Origin: Gibbula magus
Taxonomy: Eukaryota > Mollusca > Gastropoda > Trochida > Trochidae
Assembly (NCBI GenBank): GCA_936450465.1
Contig: OW388302.1
Location: 17,623,569-17,687,568, forward strand
Direction of reading: 5' to 3'
Length of the DNA stretch: 64,000 nt
The notes beneath the pieces were generated by a model. That model saw only the letters and a program-made list of their open reading frames with translations, ran no database searches and had not been told where the DNA came from. Positions 1 to 11,980 of this stretch are shown here, in pieces; within the stretch, counting starts at the first letter, position 1, and each line of letters begins with the position of its first letter. The position numbers were made by a program, and so were the translations under genes.

Positions 1-59
1 GCCTGTAAATTCCGCCACAGGGGCTAAAAATGGTAAAATATATATACGCAACGTAAGGG
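1..59 (+). mobile_element. piggyBac-family right terminus (cut by window edge)
   Basis: The first 59 bases match the right end of the piggyBac element at 38280-44436 and of the non-autonomous copies ending at 8644, 49790 and 52590. They finish in CAACGTAAGGG followed by TTAA at 60-63. Only the terminus is visible; the rest of this copy lies left of the window, so it cannot be said whether it is autonomous. Confidence 0.85.
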
Positions 60-63
60 TTAA

Positions 64-1169
64 GACCAATTTATATGAAGATTTAATGGATTGTATCTAG
101 TGTGTAAAACCTGCTTTATGTTTTGTCATTTGGACATTTAATGCACAATTAGTAAAATACCCTATTAATTTGATTGAGCTGTGTACAATTTATTTGGTTA
201 CTCAAAAGAAATGTTGGATACTCAATTAAGGTGGACGCAAGAGCGTACATTACTCAATCAACCAAAACCTTATTTGTAGCTCTGCTAAGAATTACTTACC
301 CTGAGATTGACCAGTGATCATATGACACAAGTAATTTGATTCAAATGGGAAAATATGAGTAGCAGACATGAATTTTACTTGAATATATGCTACTTGCAAC
401 TGGAAAATACTGAAATATAACTCAAATAAACTCTTACTAAGTGACAAAATGTCAGGAAAACTTACTCAACATGAGAGTAGAGTTTACATCATTTTATGCA
501 TGTACTAACCCTTGCCCAGTACTTTACACATTATAACAGACATCATGGGCTGATAAGAAGATCAAATGAGAGTTTAAGTATTACTATACCTGAGGGTGGA
601 CCCTACTTCATTATTGTTTTTGTTCCTGCCTTTTGGCGTCTGCTATTCTACAAAACTCCCAACATCACTGTAGCTTAAGTAAACCCAAAAGGGTGCAATG
701 AAAGCTGCAAAGAGCTTGGCAGCTAGAGCTCCTTGCACTGAAGACTGTGCACCATATAAGCTGATATAACGTTGCATGCAATGCTTAGAGTTTAAGAGTG
801 GAAGAAGCACCCTTAAAATCCCTTAAATCTTATAAATATCATGAGGAAATAGAACAAATTGAAATTGCCTTGTCAAATGAAAGTATATAATTAAATTGAA
901 ATATTTACATAAAATGGGAATTTAAAAGAAAGTATTTTTAGCAAGTTTTGATGGTAGTTCTAAATAATAATCCATTAAACGATATTTGTTTAATTGTTAT
1001 AGTAAAACAAAATATCCACATTGCCTGTAGAAAAGGAAACAATTTTATTTTAAATATATATATAAAAGAATTATATTACAATATCATAAGGCATGGTTTC
1101 TTTTTCACTGGGGTTCGAGTTTTGTCTGCAATAAACTGGTATATAACACAGGCCCATAACTAATGTCCT
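64..1169. other. AT-rich non-coding stretch
   Basis: No convincing exon, RNA gene or element end was found here. The short open frames (for example 496-678 and 948-1163) show no recognisable domain or splice context. The stretch may be intron or upstream sequence of the thioredoxin-fold gene that resumes at 1945. Confidence 0.4.
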
Positions 1170-1275
1170 CAGGCCATGTGGAGAGGAATCTACAGAACCT
1201 GTTCGTATCCCAGTAGATGAATTATTTGCAAATTATATTCCTCGGAAAAAGATCGACTTTTCATCAGACTGGCTT
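1170..1275. repeat. fragment of a foldback element
   Basis: The segment GAATCTACAGAACCTG onward to TCATCAGACTGG matches the right half of the foldback element at 20063-20250, including the terminal CAGACTG. The left arm is absent, so this is a truncated copy. Confidence 0.6.
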
Positions 1276-1529
1276 CTTTTGTGTTGTTTTTTGACACTTG
1301 TGAATGATGTTGTCATCATGGAGTGCAAATCCCAATCTTCAAATGAAAATCTAGGATCTTACTTTGTAAATTTTTCATGAAATATAATGGTGATTCAAAT
1401 TAACATCAGTTTGATTTAGTGATGTTAGTAACCCCTGTAGATTTGCAAAATGTTAAAAATTCAGGGTTAAAAATAAGCACTTGTTGGGACAGGTGGTTTT
1501 GAGATGATAGGATGGCCAAACTGCATTTT

Positions 1530-1760
1530 AGCTCATCTGGTCTGAAAAGCCTGATAGGCTTATGGCATGGCATGGGATTCTAAATTGTAGATTTCGTTAT
1601 CCTGCGACCCCAAATACAGGTCACAGAGGTCATGACCGAAAAGCTATTTTCATCTTGAGATTTTATGTGCTCTTCAAAGGGAGGTAATTTAAAGGAAACA
1701 CCAGTGATGAATTAAATCTTCAAGTGTGTCTTTATTTGTAAGGGATTTTATCTCTGGCCT
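1530..1760. repeat. fragment of the AGCTCATC dispersed repeat
   Basis: It begins TTTTAGCTCATCTGG, passes through GCTTATGGCATGGCATGG and GATTCTAAATTGTAGATTTC, and ends near GGGAGGTAATTT. The same order of blocks is found at 27698-28235, and in reverse at 36360-36840 and 59690-60056. The copy is short and lacks the tetranucleotide tract. Confidence 0.6.
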
Positions 1761-1944
1761 CAAAGATAGGGTAGGGACATTAAGACCTTTTTCATCTTCT
1801 CCATTTAAAGTGCTTCCCATTTCTTGTACCTCTCACCAGAAGTTGACATTTTGAATTAGTTAATGTATATAAAGCCTGATGAGATACAGAGCCAGTGGCT
1901 CTATTTTTTAAATCTTAGATTATATCTGATATTTTTCTTCCAAG

Positions 1945-4900
1945 GAGAGAATATAGACTTGGAGAGTATAGAAGGTTGGCTGGACATAGCACACGAAGTT
2001 GCGACAAAGACTCTCACCGACGATTCATTCGAACACCTCACACAGGCCTCAACTGGATCCACTACTGGCGATTGGCTCGTAGCTTTGTGAGTTTGTGCGT
2101 GGATATATATAATATCCAGCCACTTCTTAGAATCTAATGCACATGGTTTGTTGAATGACTTTTCATCCTTACAGTCTCTTTTATTCAAAATTCTAATATC
2201 AGCCTCCCTCATAAGCCATGGATGATTGAAAGGAAAATTATTTTTTCATTCAAATTGAAAGGAAAATACTCTTTGAGACCAAATTCATCTCTAATAATTT
2301 TTATTATGACTTTTTCAAGAATAGAATGTAGACTTTAAAATTTGAACAATTTATTTCCCTGTTAATCCTCAATAAATATATTTTTGATTTTCCAGCTACA
2401 AGACCAGTTGTTCCGGTGTACTCAATACTATGGAGAGTTTTGGAGTGAGGTCAGTTGCATTCTACTTTGTTTTTTTGCCAATGCTTTAATTTCTCTTGAA
2501 CAAAAACAAGTACATCTGTACATAAACAATTACTGCAATAAATGTGGATTATTCTCACATACAAATCTTTGGGAGGGGAAAAGATGTCTATGTATATATA
2601 TGTCGTCATATCTTGGAACAATATCACGATACTCTATATAATTAGTTGTTTTCTTTGCATATTGTAGAGTTTAATAGCAATTAATAGTGTCAATTTTGAC
2701 ATAATCCTTATTCTTATTCATAATGGTCACATGAAGTATCATGATTTCTGTAAATCTATCCCACACACTTTCAATTTATAGATGTGGCAATGGTAAAAAT
2801 ACATTCTCTGACCACCGAGTTCACTCAACACATATCTTCCCATTTCACCCTCTTGTGCAAGCAATAATCGTGATTACGTTGTTAAAATCAAAGTAAGTTG
2901 AACAATCAGAATATTGTCGCAAACTGAGGAATCTATCTGTTCTTGTAACCGCCATGAAGACTGGAGTTCCTTCACCTGTGCACAGCTGTGTTGAGACAGT
3001 GGTCAGTGATATGTAACTAAATTTTTGATTGAATCAAATAATTAAAAAATCAGCGGCTTATGTTCACTGCAGATGTTTTTTAATATTCAGCGATATCGAT
3101 GAATAAAAAAGAGGTTATGTGGAAAGATATTGATTACCCCCAGGGGTTTGATTGTCAATGGATCTCATATTTTCCAAGTTGTATTTTACTACGTGAAACA
3201 GCTCTGTTATAAACCAAACAAACATATCTTTTTCCTGTAGAGTGAGGAGAAAGATGAACGTGGCAAAAATCGACATCGAGGCAAATCCGAGACTGGTCAA
3301 GAGACTCAAAGTGGAGAAATGTCCTACACTTATTTTGTGAGTAGCTTTCCTTGCAAGTTATAATCGCACCAGTTTCCATGACTGGCTAATTTAAGCAATA
3401 TCCATCTCACACTAGTTTCCATAACTGGCTAATTTAAGCAAATTCAATCTCACACCAGTATCCATCACTGGCTAATTTAAGCAAATTCCATATTCACATC
3501 ATTCCATCTCACACCAGTCTCCATCACTGACTAATTTAAGCGAATTCCATCTCACACCAGTTACCATCACTGGCTAATTTATGCAAAATCCATCTCACAC
3601 CAGTTACCATCACTGGCTAATTTATGCAAAATCCATCTCACGCCAGTTTCCATAACTGGCTAATTTAAGCAAATTCCATCTCACACCAGTTTCCATCACT
3701 CGCTAATTTAAGTAAAATCCATCCCGCACCAGTTTTCATCACTGGCTAATTTATGCAAAATCCGTCCTCATATACAATTAAATCAATTGGCCCCAATGTC
3801 TGTCTCCATTGTTTTTTAGTTTCCGCCAAGGCAAAATGTACAGATACGAAGTGGAAAAATACGACACCAAGACTCTTACGTCTTTCGTGGATGGCTGGTA
3901 TAAAAATATGAAAGCGGAAAATGTTCCGAGGGAACCTACAGGATTGTGAGTATATGTCTGCCATCAATTCTTAATGATTACATCCCCCGATGGAAGTGTG
4001 ATATAAGTTTATATTCCGTGCGCCATTGTGTCCGCTTTTCTCAGAAACTATTTAAGATAGGCTAACCAAATTTGGTGTGGGGCTTAAGGGCATGAATACC
4101 TTTATGAGAAGCGTGCAATTATTTTTTTTGAAGTTATTGCCCTTGTTCCGTATTTTTGGACTCATGGTATCTCCAAAGGGGACAGCTTTTTGCTTGAGGG
4201 CATATTATTATAACTTTGTGCGTCAGGAGTTTGTGATTGTAATCAATTGAAATTTCTCATTTTGTGTGATAGTTATAAAATCCAACGTTTCAAACTCATT
4301 TGATATTCTAAAAACTAATATTTTGAGGAATAAAACAAAGAGCTCAAAATCAGTGCGGATTCTTGTAGGGGTGAAACTGTACATCTGAGTTTCGGTTCCG
4401 TCTTTATTGCAGTACAGAATTCTCAGTTCGGTACATTTTTGGTTCGGTTCAAATCCAAGACTGTTCTAAACTAAAGTCACAACTAAAGACATTTTTGTGT
4501 GAAATTAAGGTCTAATTAACATAAAAATGAAGGGGAAAAAACCTGAAAATGTGAATAACATTCTGTGAATTGAATAACATTAAATATATGTGGTACAAAC
4601 CGATAACTTTGACGCAAAGTGCACTGAATCAAAAGTTACACCCTAGTTCAACTTATGTGAACTGTTTCACAAGTACATTCTTCATAAGATACTTGTAATT
4701 GTGTAGTTGAGATAATACAATATTATATATATGACAAAATGGTTACTGTCAGCTTGTAGATTTAAAAGGAGGGTTCTATCGGGGTATTTTTTGTGGAAAC
4801 GAAATTCGAGAGGATATCCCCGTTTACACAAATATGCTACTAATAAATGATTAAAACACAGTCCAATTAAAAGATATTAATAAAGGTAATATTTTGATGA

Positions 4901-7900
4901 ATTTATATTTCACAACTTAAATAAAGATAGTACATTTGTTGAAAAATAAAAACAATGGGAACTGAAGCCATTCATAGGCGCTGCGAGTGGGGAAAAGTTT
5001 ACTACGGCATATCAGCAAATTGTTTATTAGTTTTATGACATGCTATGTGTTACTTTGTGAACTTTCTATCAGTGTATATCTTTTATCATTTAAATGTTGT
5101 AAAATTAGGTAAAATATAGCGTTTTCATTCCACGTAATGCACAAAATCCAATATGGCGGATTTTTCTGACAGAACAGCCCCTTTAAGCTGCATATCAAAT
5201 CCATACCATCACAAGTATTCACAATATTACTACCATAATTCACCAAAAACAAAAGTCCAATTTGTTTCATGATTTCTTTCAATATATCTTTATATTTCAG
5301 TGATGAACTTACTGAGGGTATTGCCAAAGCTTTAAAGGTAAGCTTAGAACTAGTTTTTTCTGAGGAAAAGTCACTTGATAGAGACTGTAATATAAAATCA
5401 CTTGTCTAGGACCCTGCATGTGCTATCATTCCAGTGTTTTCCTGTAAAGGTACATCCATTGTGTCGTTTGGGGTCACTTTTGGCAAATGTTATAAATTGT
5501 GTCATTTCATCGAGAAGTACTTACTGATGCCGAAAATTTCCATTTTGATGACAGCTAGTCGACTCGATATACCGACAATAAAAAGGTAAAACTAGTGATT
5601 CCTGATCGAAAACCAGACAACATACCACGTATGGCACGCGTCAATTGGTCAAACATAATTCTGGAAACTTATTTACAACGGGAAAATAGACAACTTTTGG
5701 TTGATAATGTTTCTTATAACTACTGTGTATGTAAATGGGACGTCTAGTTTCAGTTTCTGAACATGTATAATGATGCTGCTCGATTTTAATTGGAAACTAC
5801 TAATTATTATATATTTGCCAATTGGGGATCGATATGCAAGTTGAGTGAAATTATTTGAACTGAAATCAGCACATATCGTATGTTGGCACATATTAAAACC
5901 AAATAAAAAATTTTGAAACACATTGGATGCACTTTTTTTTCAAAATTTATTTTTTCAAATTTCCAATTTATAATGATAGTTTATGTCATTTATATTTGCT
6001 TAAGAGAGTAAAACATCTCACTACACAAACCAAGTATCCACAGTGGTAATAACAGTGTTGCGTATAAAGCAGAAATTGCATGGTGGCCATTTTATTGTTA
6101 ACATATTTTATTATTTTGAATGACAAAAACGATTCCCATGGCTTTACGGAACCATGTACAGTCAGGCCTCGATAATCCGAACGCTTCGGATAGTGAAATG
6201 TTCGGACAACTGAGTACTGAGTACTACTATAGAGATCAGTTTGGTTACATCTTCCTACCGTTCAGAAACTGCGAGATTCGGACTATCGGTGGCCGGATTA
6301 TCGCGGCTTGACTGTACACTTATTTTTTAACTTGATTTTCTGTAGAGAGAAGGATGGTATACTATTGGTGACATTATTTTTTAAATACATATCATCGACT
6401 TATTTGAGCAAAACAACGTGCTACTGCCCCTTTAAACCACCCATGAATGCAATATTGTTATATTTTGGGACACTATCACTATCATCCTCGATAATCCAGC
6501 GCTATTGTTCCGATAAATCTACACACAAGCGCTGGAAAACAGTAAGGGTATTTATCCCTAACCTAGTTACCTCCCTTGGGTCCATGTTATCCAATCAGAA
6601 ACGAAACGCAGACACTATCTGCGTAAACAACTCGACCAATCAAAACGCATCACTACCGTTGTTTATAGAAACAAACATGGCTCACTCACTCGATTACGAT
6701 AAAATTTGTAACAAATTCAGCGTAGAAAACCTGACAGAAACTCAAAAGAAAGTTTTAAGAAGTCTGTACGTGAGAAGGGTGTACCCTATTCATGTCCATC
6801 AAAATGGGTGGACGTAAATGATTAAAATCCCTGTGCTGTGCTGTGCTACTGCGAAAGCCAAGATCCTGACACGAGAGTGCTTGTTATTTCACACTTGATT
6901 TCAAGTGATCTCATTGGTTGTTAGAAAGTAAGCGTTTCGCTGAGTCATTGCGAAGGGAGGTAACTAGGTTAAAGATAAAAACCCTTACTGTTTTCCAGCG
7001 CTTGTGTGTAGATTTATCGGAACAATAGCACTGGATTATCGAGGATGTATCACTATCAGTATCACATATACCGTCTTACCCAACAAGGTACAACTCATCC
7101 AAGTCTCCAACACTGGCTCGTTTAAAGGTACATCCATTGTGGTGTTGGGGGTCACAAATTGCAAACGTTATAAATGGTGTTACTTTATCGAGAGGTACCG
7201 ACTGTGACCGAAAACTACCATTTTGATGATAGTAGACTTAGCATATTGACGATTTTAAGATAAAAGTAGTGATTTCTGATCGAAAACCGGACAATGCACA
7301 GCGTGTGGCCCGCGTCAATGAGTCAAACGTAATTCTGGAATATTATTTATAACAGACAGAAAGACAAACTTGAGTTGATAATGTTTAATAGGTCACATAA
7401 CTACTGTGCATGTAAATGAGACGTGCAGTTTCGGTTTCTGCACATGCGTAATGATGTTACTCAATTTTGATTGGAAACTAGTAATATTTGGATATATTTG
7501 GGATTGGGAATAAATATACAAGCTGAGTGAATTTATTTGTATTGTGGACAGCACACGGGTGAGTTTGAACGTATTAAAGCCAAATAAAATGTTATGAAAC
7601 AGAATGGATGCACCTTTAACCTAATTCAAACTTACCTGTGCTAGCAAAGCAGAAAAAACTTTGAAGTTCAAGTGCAGTTTGCCACTATGCTGGCCCAGGA
7701 AAGTTAAAGAAGTGCTACAAGGCTTAGATAAGCCAGTAATGGAGACTGGTGCAACTTGTGCCTTACGGGGGAGGTTGGGATGTGTAGTGCTGGAGCGATT
7801 AATCATATCGGTTGATCCATCGATCTAAGTGAAATAACGATTGTCGATTACTTATAAACTGCAGATCGATAATCTGAAATAATCATTATTGGGATGCATA

Positions 7901-10549
7901 AACAATGAAAAATTTATTCTACCTTGTAGTCATGTTTTCTTACACTGAACAATATCAAATCTGGTTGGCATGGTCGCCATTGCTTATGTACTTCTAAATC
8001 AGAAGCTGTTCTACTGCACACTTCAGGTGACCAATCAGCGTCAACCCCGAGCTTTGCTTGATTCGAAAGTTAAACGGCATTCGCTGCATTGAGCGGGTGC
8101 CACCTGATTAAAAATAAGAATTTAACAATACATTTCATTCAAGAAATGGATACGAAACTTAAAGTAATTTAGAAATGAAAATTATAAAATAGTTGGATAT
8201 GTGTTGAAAATTTATACTCCGGTTTTATCACATATTTCCGTGATTCACCTAAACAGCTTACGTAATTGTAGTGTTTGTAAAATGATATTCAATAATATCG
8301 CGATCCGTATTCCACATAGCAATTCGCATTTCCAATGATTCCTGGGTACATGCGCAGTGGTTATGTATTCAGCATGGAAATTAACCCTTTACTTGTGGGT
8401 CCCGTAATTCATTCAAAGTTTCGGGTGTGAATTAGCCATTTGTGTACGGGTGTCGCTACTTAAATTTGTATTGAACGATTTTATATTTTGTATATTTCGT
8501 AAAAACGGTACCGGAATCGCCGCCTGGAAATTCCGCCAGCAGAGCTCGTTAGTGCCTAAGCTCAAACTACTGCTGCGAGCTGCTAGCCTGTAAATTCCGC
8601 CACAGGGGCTAAAAATGGTAAAATATATATACGCAACGTAAGGGTTAAAAGCCAGTCAGAGGTGGCAACTTTGAATGTGAAGACCCACACATGTGTTGTG
8701 TTATTTCTAAGAACACGTGCTTAAATGCAGTCAAGACTTAAATGTGTATTCTACTGTAATCGATTAGCAAATCAAACAGAGGTATAGCCACTGCTGACAA
8801 TAACCTGGAATTTGGTTCGCAAACGTAGTGGATGTGCATAATACTGTAAAAGCAGGAATTATTGATGGCCTCTTCGATTATAATCGATCAATTATCAATC
8901 TGGCACTAGCGATTATCCGAAAAGATTTAATGATAACCAGCACTAGTAGTGATGTCCGAGTTTCACTTGTCAGTCGACACTTGACGGTAGCCTAAGTAAG
9001 AGGAGAGAATCAATGTAATCAATATTAGGGCTGGGACGGGTAACCCGGATACCCGGGACGGGTGGGTATTGAGTAGGACCCGGGTACCCATCACACTACC
9101 CGGACCCGTTTTTATCATGTGATTAATCATAAAACAGTTTTATTTGCTATTCTTTCATTTCAAGATTACAATGTATTTGAAGATTCTAACATAATATTAA
9201 AATGATCAAGTTGTCATTCATAATAAATTTGATTGAAATAGCCATGGGTCTCTATGCTTTAGGTTTCTAGCCCCATGTTCCAGCCAACCAGTTGAATAAA
9301 GTAGTACAAAATCTTACAATTAGACGTTGGAGATCAACAAAACGGGTATCCGGGTAGGGTAGGGTAACAGATGGTCGGGTAGGAAATACATACCCGTCCC
9401 AGCCCTAATCAATATACTTAGTGCCCTTTCGGTGACACGATTTATGATCGAAAACCGGAAAATGGCGTGCACCAAGTGGTCAAACATAATTTTGGAAACT
9501 TGCTCATAACAGACAAAAAGACAAATGTAGGTTGGTATTACAGATTCAATCGATGTCCGATAGGTTAATTTTCCATTTAGACAAACTGGATTTATAATCG
9601 GACATGTCCGGCAAATAGACTGATTTCTGCATCCCTGGTTGGTAATGTTTAATAGGTCATATATATAACTACTGTGCATATCAATCATCCTCGGTTACCC
9701 AGGGTTTTATATGCTCCGTTACTCTCCACTATATCACCCATGGGAAACCTTATCAGGGGTATCTGTTCTCAAATTACCCGCCCTTGGCCGGCGTGACGAA
9801 GTCAGTAACCAAAGAAAATGCTCAATGGGATAAGACGGAAATGGTCGAGGGAGATAACCGGTGACTGATGGCTAACACAATAACCTCGCTTGCTTTGAAA
9901 CGAAGTGATATGAATTGTCATTGGCTTGCAGGTCCAAGCTGCGTAGCAGTTTGATTGGCTCACGCCGGCCAAGGGCGGGTAATTTGAGTACAGATTCCCC
10001 TGATAAGGTTTCCCGTGGGTGATATAGTGGAGAGTAACGGAGCATATATAAAACCATGGGTAACCGAGGATGCATATCAATGGGACATGTAATTTCAGTT
10101 TCAGTATATGTAAATATTATAGGAAAATGCTGACTTAATTTTCATTGGAAAAATTTTAATCATCATATATTCGTCAACAAGGTATGAATATGCAAGGCAG
10201 GTGAAATTAAAACACTAAAATCAGCATTTGTGGTTTTTCAGGATGTTGAAAGCCAAATAGAATATTATGAAAAAAACTCAAAGACTCTTTAACCAAGTGC
10301 AAAGCTTTATATAATGTCTGTTCCTTCCTTAAGCCATGTTATATTATAATGTACAATATATTGTAAATTTTTTAATAACATGAAATATAAATAAAAAATT
10401 CTCCTCGTTTTCAGGAGCAGCTTCAAGGCCCCAACCGAAGCATGTTCCTGGTCGTCACTGGCGGAGTTGTCTCCCTTGTCATTCTCGTTCTCTTCTGTGC
10501 CTGTTTCATATCTCGGAAAAATGATGCTCAGAAAAAGAAACTGTACTAA
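1945..10549 (+). CDS. ER-membrane thioredoxin-fold protein (PDI/TMX-like), 3' six exons, 5' end missing
   Basis: Six exons join with consistent phases: 1945-2086, 2396-2449, 3241-3336, 3820-3945, 5301-5337 and 10415-10549, giving about 195 residues to the stop. Each intron is GT..AG. The protein reads as one thioredoxin fold: a first strand ending GDWLVAFYKTSC, where the usual CxxC is C-S-G-V and only the N-terminal Cys survives; then NVAKIDIE; then KCPTLILFF with the expected cis-Pro; then RQGKMYRYEV. A hydrophobic segment of about 22 residues precedes a short basic cytosolic tail ending KKLY, a KKxx ER/Golgi retrieval signal. Family knowledge places such proteins in the ER lumen with a single membrane anchor. 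Loss of the second Cys argues against ordinary disulfide oxidase activity. The exon before 1945 (phase 1, presumably with the signal peptide) is not visible and may be outside the window. The exact orthologue is not recognised. Confidence 0.8.
3370..3765. repeat. 43-bp tandem repeat, about 9 units, intronic
   Basis: Units such as CATCACTGGCTAATTTAAGC recur at 43-bp spacing (GGCTAAT at 3384, 3427, 3470, then 3572, 3615, 3658 and so on), with one longer 59-bp step. The array fills most of the intron between exons 3241-3336 and 3820-3945. The unit resembles the arm of the foldback element at 21353-21979 and 57099-57298 (CCAGTCTCCATCACTGG..TTTAAGC), so it may be derived from it. Confidence 0.85.
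4762..5186. mobile_element. TTAA-bounded MITE, family C
   Basis: It starts TTAAAAGGAGGGTTCTATC and ends AACAGCCCCTTTAA, with partly inverted termini. A closely similar 421-bp copy lies at 37057-37477 and a shorter relative at 10682-11006. There is no coding capacity. TTAA at both ends suggests Kolobok- or piggyBac-type targeting. Confidence 0.65.
5446..5936. mobile_element. TTAA-type MITE, family A, copy 1
   Basis: It begins AAAGGTACATCCATTGTG and ends ACATTGGATGCAC, inverted versions of one another. The body is shared with copies at 7122-7619, 21317-23468, 57725-58222 and interrupted copies around 9420-10293 and 17450-17601. The right end is truncated where it meets a family D MITE. Confidence 0.7.
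5937..6435. mobile_element. TTAA-type MITE, family D, interrupted copy
   Basis: This matches, in reverse, the intact copy at 50853-51110: shared blocks include CCAATTTATAATGATAG and the terminus GTGCTACTGCCCCTTTAA. It is interrupted by the pogo-like MITE at 6159-6314, and its other end is lost at the junction with family A. Confidence 0.6.
6159..6314. mobile_element. pogo/Tigger-like MITE
   Basis: Inverted termini CAGTCAGGCCTCGATAATCC and GGATTATCGCGGCTTGACTG are flanked by TA on both sides. The CAGTC start and the CGATAATCCG block are typical of pogo-group elements. At 156 bp it is non-autonomous. Confidence 0.75.
6483..7047. mobile_element. long-TIR foldback element with 9-bp target duplication (MULE-like)
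   Basis: Arms of roughly 95 bp are inverted copies: the left starts CATCCTCGATAATCCAGCG and the right ends GGATTATCGAGGATG. The 9-mer TATCACTAT flanks both sides (6474-6482 and 7048-7056). The unique core contains an open frame beginning MAHSLDYDKICNKF that carries a helicase Q-motif-like stretch (ENLTETQKKVL), so the element may have captured a gene fragment. Long arms with a 9-bp duplication suit the Mutator-like superfamily, but no transposase is present. Confidence 0.75.
7122..7619. mobile_element. TTAA-type MITE, family A, copy 2 (complete)
   Basis: This is the best-bounded family A copy: TTAAAGGTACATCCATTGTG at the left and GAATGGATGCACCTTTAA at the right. It is 498 bp with no coding capacity. 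Confidence 0.75.
7785..8945. mobile_element. possible hAT-like element with nested piggyBac copy
   Basis: The ends are TAGTGCTGGAGCGATTAATC at the left and CCAGCACTA at the right, with CGATTA-rich subterminal sequence as in many hAT elements. A clean 8-bp duplication is not seen, so the boundaries are tentative. A 260-bp piggyBac derivative sits inside. Confidence 0.4.
8385..8644 (+). mobile_element. short non-autonomous piggyBac derivative (260 bp)
   Basis: TTAA lies at 8381-8384 and at 8645-8648. The left end is CCCTTTACTTGTGGG; the last 200 bases match the right end of the 6.2-kb piggyBac element at 38280-44436. The transposase and most of the interior are missing, so mobilisation would need an enzyme in trans. 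Confidence 0.85.
9026..9407. mobile_element. hAT MITE with perfect 8-bp target duplication
   Basis: Inverted ends TAGGGCTGGGACGGGT and ACCCGTCCCAGCCCTA are flanked by the identical 8-mer ATCAATAT at 9018-9025 and 9408-9415. At 382 bp it is non-coding, and rich in CCCGGGTA motifs near both ends. An 8-bp duplication with T/CAGGG-type ends is diagnostic of hAT. Confidence 0.9.
9686..10072. mobile_element. long-TIR foldback element, 9-bp target duplication, copy 1
   Basis: The left arm CATCCTCGGTTACCC and right arm GGGTAACCGAGGATG continue as inverted copies for over 110 bp, including TACCCGCCCTTGGCCGGCGTGA. The 9-mer CATATCAAT flanks both sides (9677-9685 and 10073-10081). A second copy lies at 44665-45043 with a different 9-mer. 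It is inserted within an interrupted family A MITE. Open frames on both strands here are products of the arms, not genes. Confidence 0.9.
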
Positions 10550-11980
10550 TGCTTATAAATTAAAATTTTATTTTGAAACGTTTAGATAAATTTAAGATTT
10601 ATAAATTTTTGCATTTAATTTTGAAAGTGAAATTAAGTTACAAATTATTAGTTTCTGAAAATGTAACATTTCGAAGCTATCTTAAAGAGAGGGTTCTATC
10701 TGGATTTTTTGCGGAAGCGAAATTGGAGAGGACATTCCTGTTTACTGTATTATATGGCATTAATATATACTTATTGCACAATCCAGCTTTAGACTCTTTT
10801 AGTGCCAATGAATGGCTTCACTTCTCATTGGTTTTATTTACGAATGTGCTTTCGCCTTTATCAAATTTTCAAATATTAAGTCATAAAAAATTACCCTCTG
10901 TAATATTTTTCACATGAATTGTTCAATAAGCATGTATTAATACCATATATGAATAAGCAGGAATTTTGTTTCAAAAAAAAAAAGTAAAGATAGAACCCTC
11001 TCATTGATGTTATGAAACCATACTTTAATAATAAACTTAAAACTATTTTTGCTCTAAGAGAGCTTCAAAATTTCGGCCCTGGGTTTAATCATTAATTCAT
11101 TATTCTTCATATGATTTCTTTTTTAATCTACTATATAAGTAATACATCATAATTTTCATAAAATGTTCAGTTTTGAATCTATTAATTGATTTCTTATTTA
11201 TTAGTTTATGCAATATGGTATTAAATTACATTTTTAATAAGGTGTTAGCCATTAAATTTGTAGAAGGAAAATTTCAATTGGATGTGACATATAAAGTTTT
11301 AAAAATTTCATCATTTTCATCTTTTCAATTAAAAGTATTATGTAATTGCAACGTATACTTAATTTAAATTGATCATTTAAAGATTTATGCCAGCATATTA
11401 ATATAACTATGGTAACTATGATATATAGCTTTATTTAATAATTTTGTTCATAATTCGTCGTCAGCAATAAAACATTGCACATTCCTATGCTTAGAAATAA
11501 GCAAGTTTCTTGTTAAAATCATGGAAAAGATTATTTGGCTTATTTGTGATTTAAAAATTATTTCATTTTCATAATAATAACTTATGTGTTAAACACCACT
11601 GTGACCGCTAGGGTGTGTTCGTATGGTACTAGCGGGTACATTCTTCTGTTTCCATGGTAATTGCTTTGCTGATTGATGGCAGATTCTCACTCTCTAGATA
11701 AACCACCATTAAAACACATTCAGTCATACTGTGTCCTACTTCTGTCATTGTTATGAATGTATTTATTACTGTTGTTGTATGGTTAATAGGTGACGGTCAT
11801 GTTTTTGTCTTTTGTTTCTTTTGTATGTAATGCATTTTTATTGAGAAATATTAATAAAAAGATTGAGCTACATTAATGTCTCCGTTATTCCCTCATCTTG
11901 AAGTGCGAGTTGGATATCAAAACGGGTGTAATTGTAGACATAGTGAAATGTTAATTCTTGTTCACTAAACTGATTTGTAA
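10550..11980 (+). other. presumed 3' UTR / downstream flank of the thioredoxin-fold gene
   Basis: AT-rich sequence after the stop at 10549. It holds a family C MITE relative at 10682-11006 (GAGGGTTCTATC and its inverse GATAGAACCCTC) and several AATAAA signals, for example near 11466 and 11852. Which signal is used cannot be decided from the sequence. No other gene is seen. Confidence 0.45.

Noticed and set aside
9802..10080. minus-strand protein of 92 residues
   Set aside because: It lies wholly within a foldback element; the same frame recurs at 44816-45028 in the other copy.
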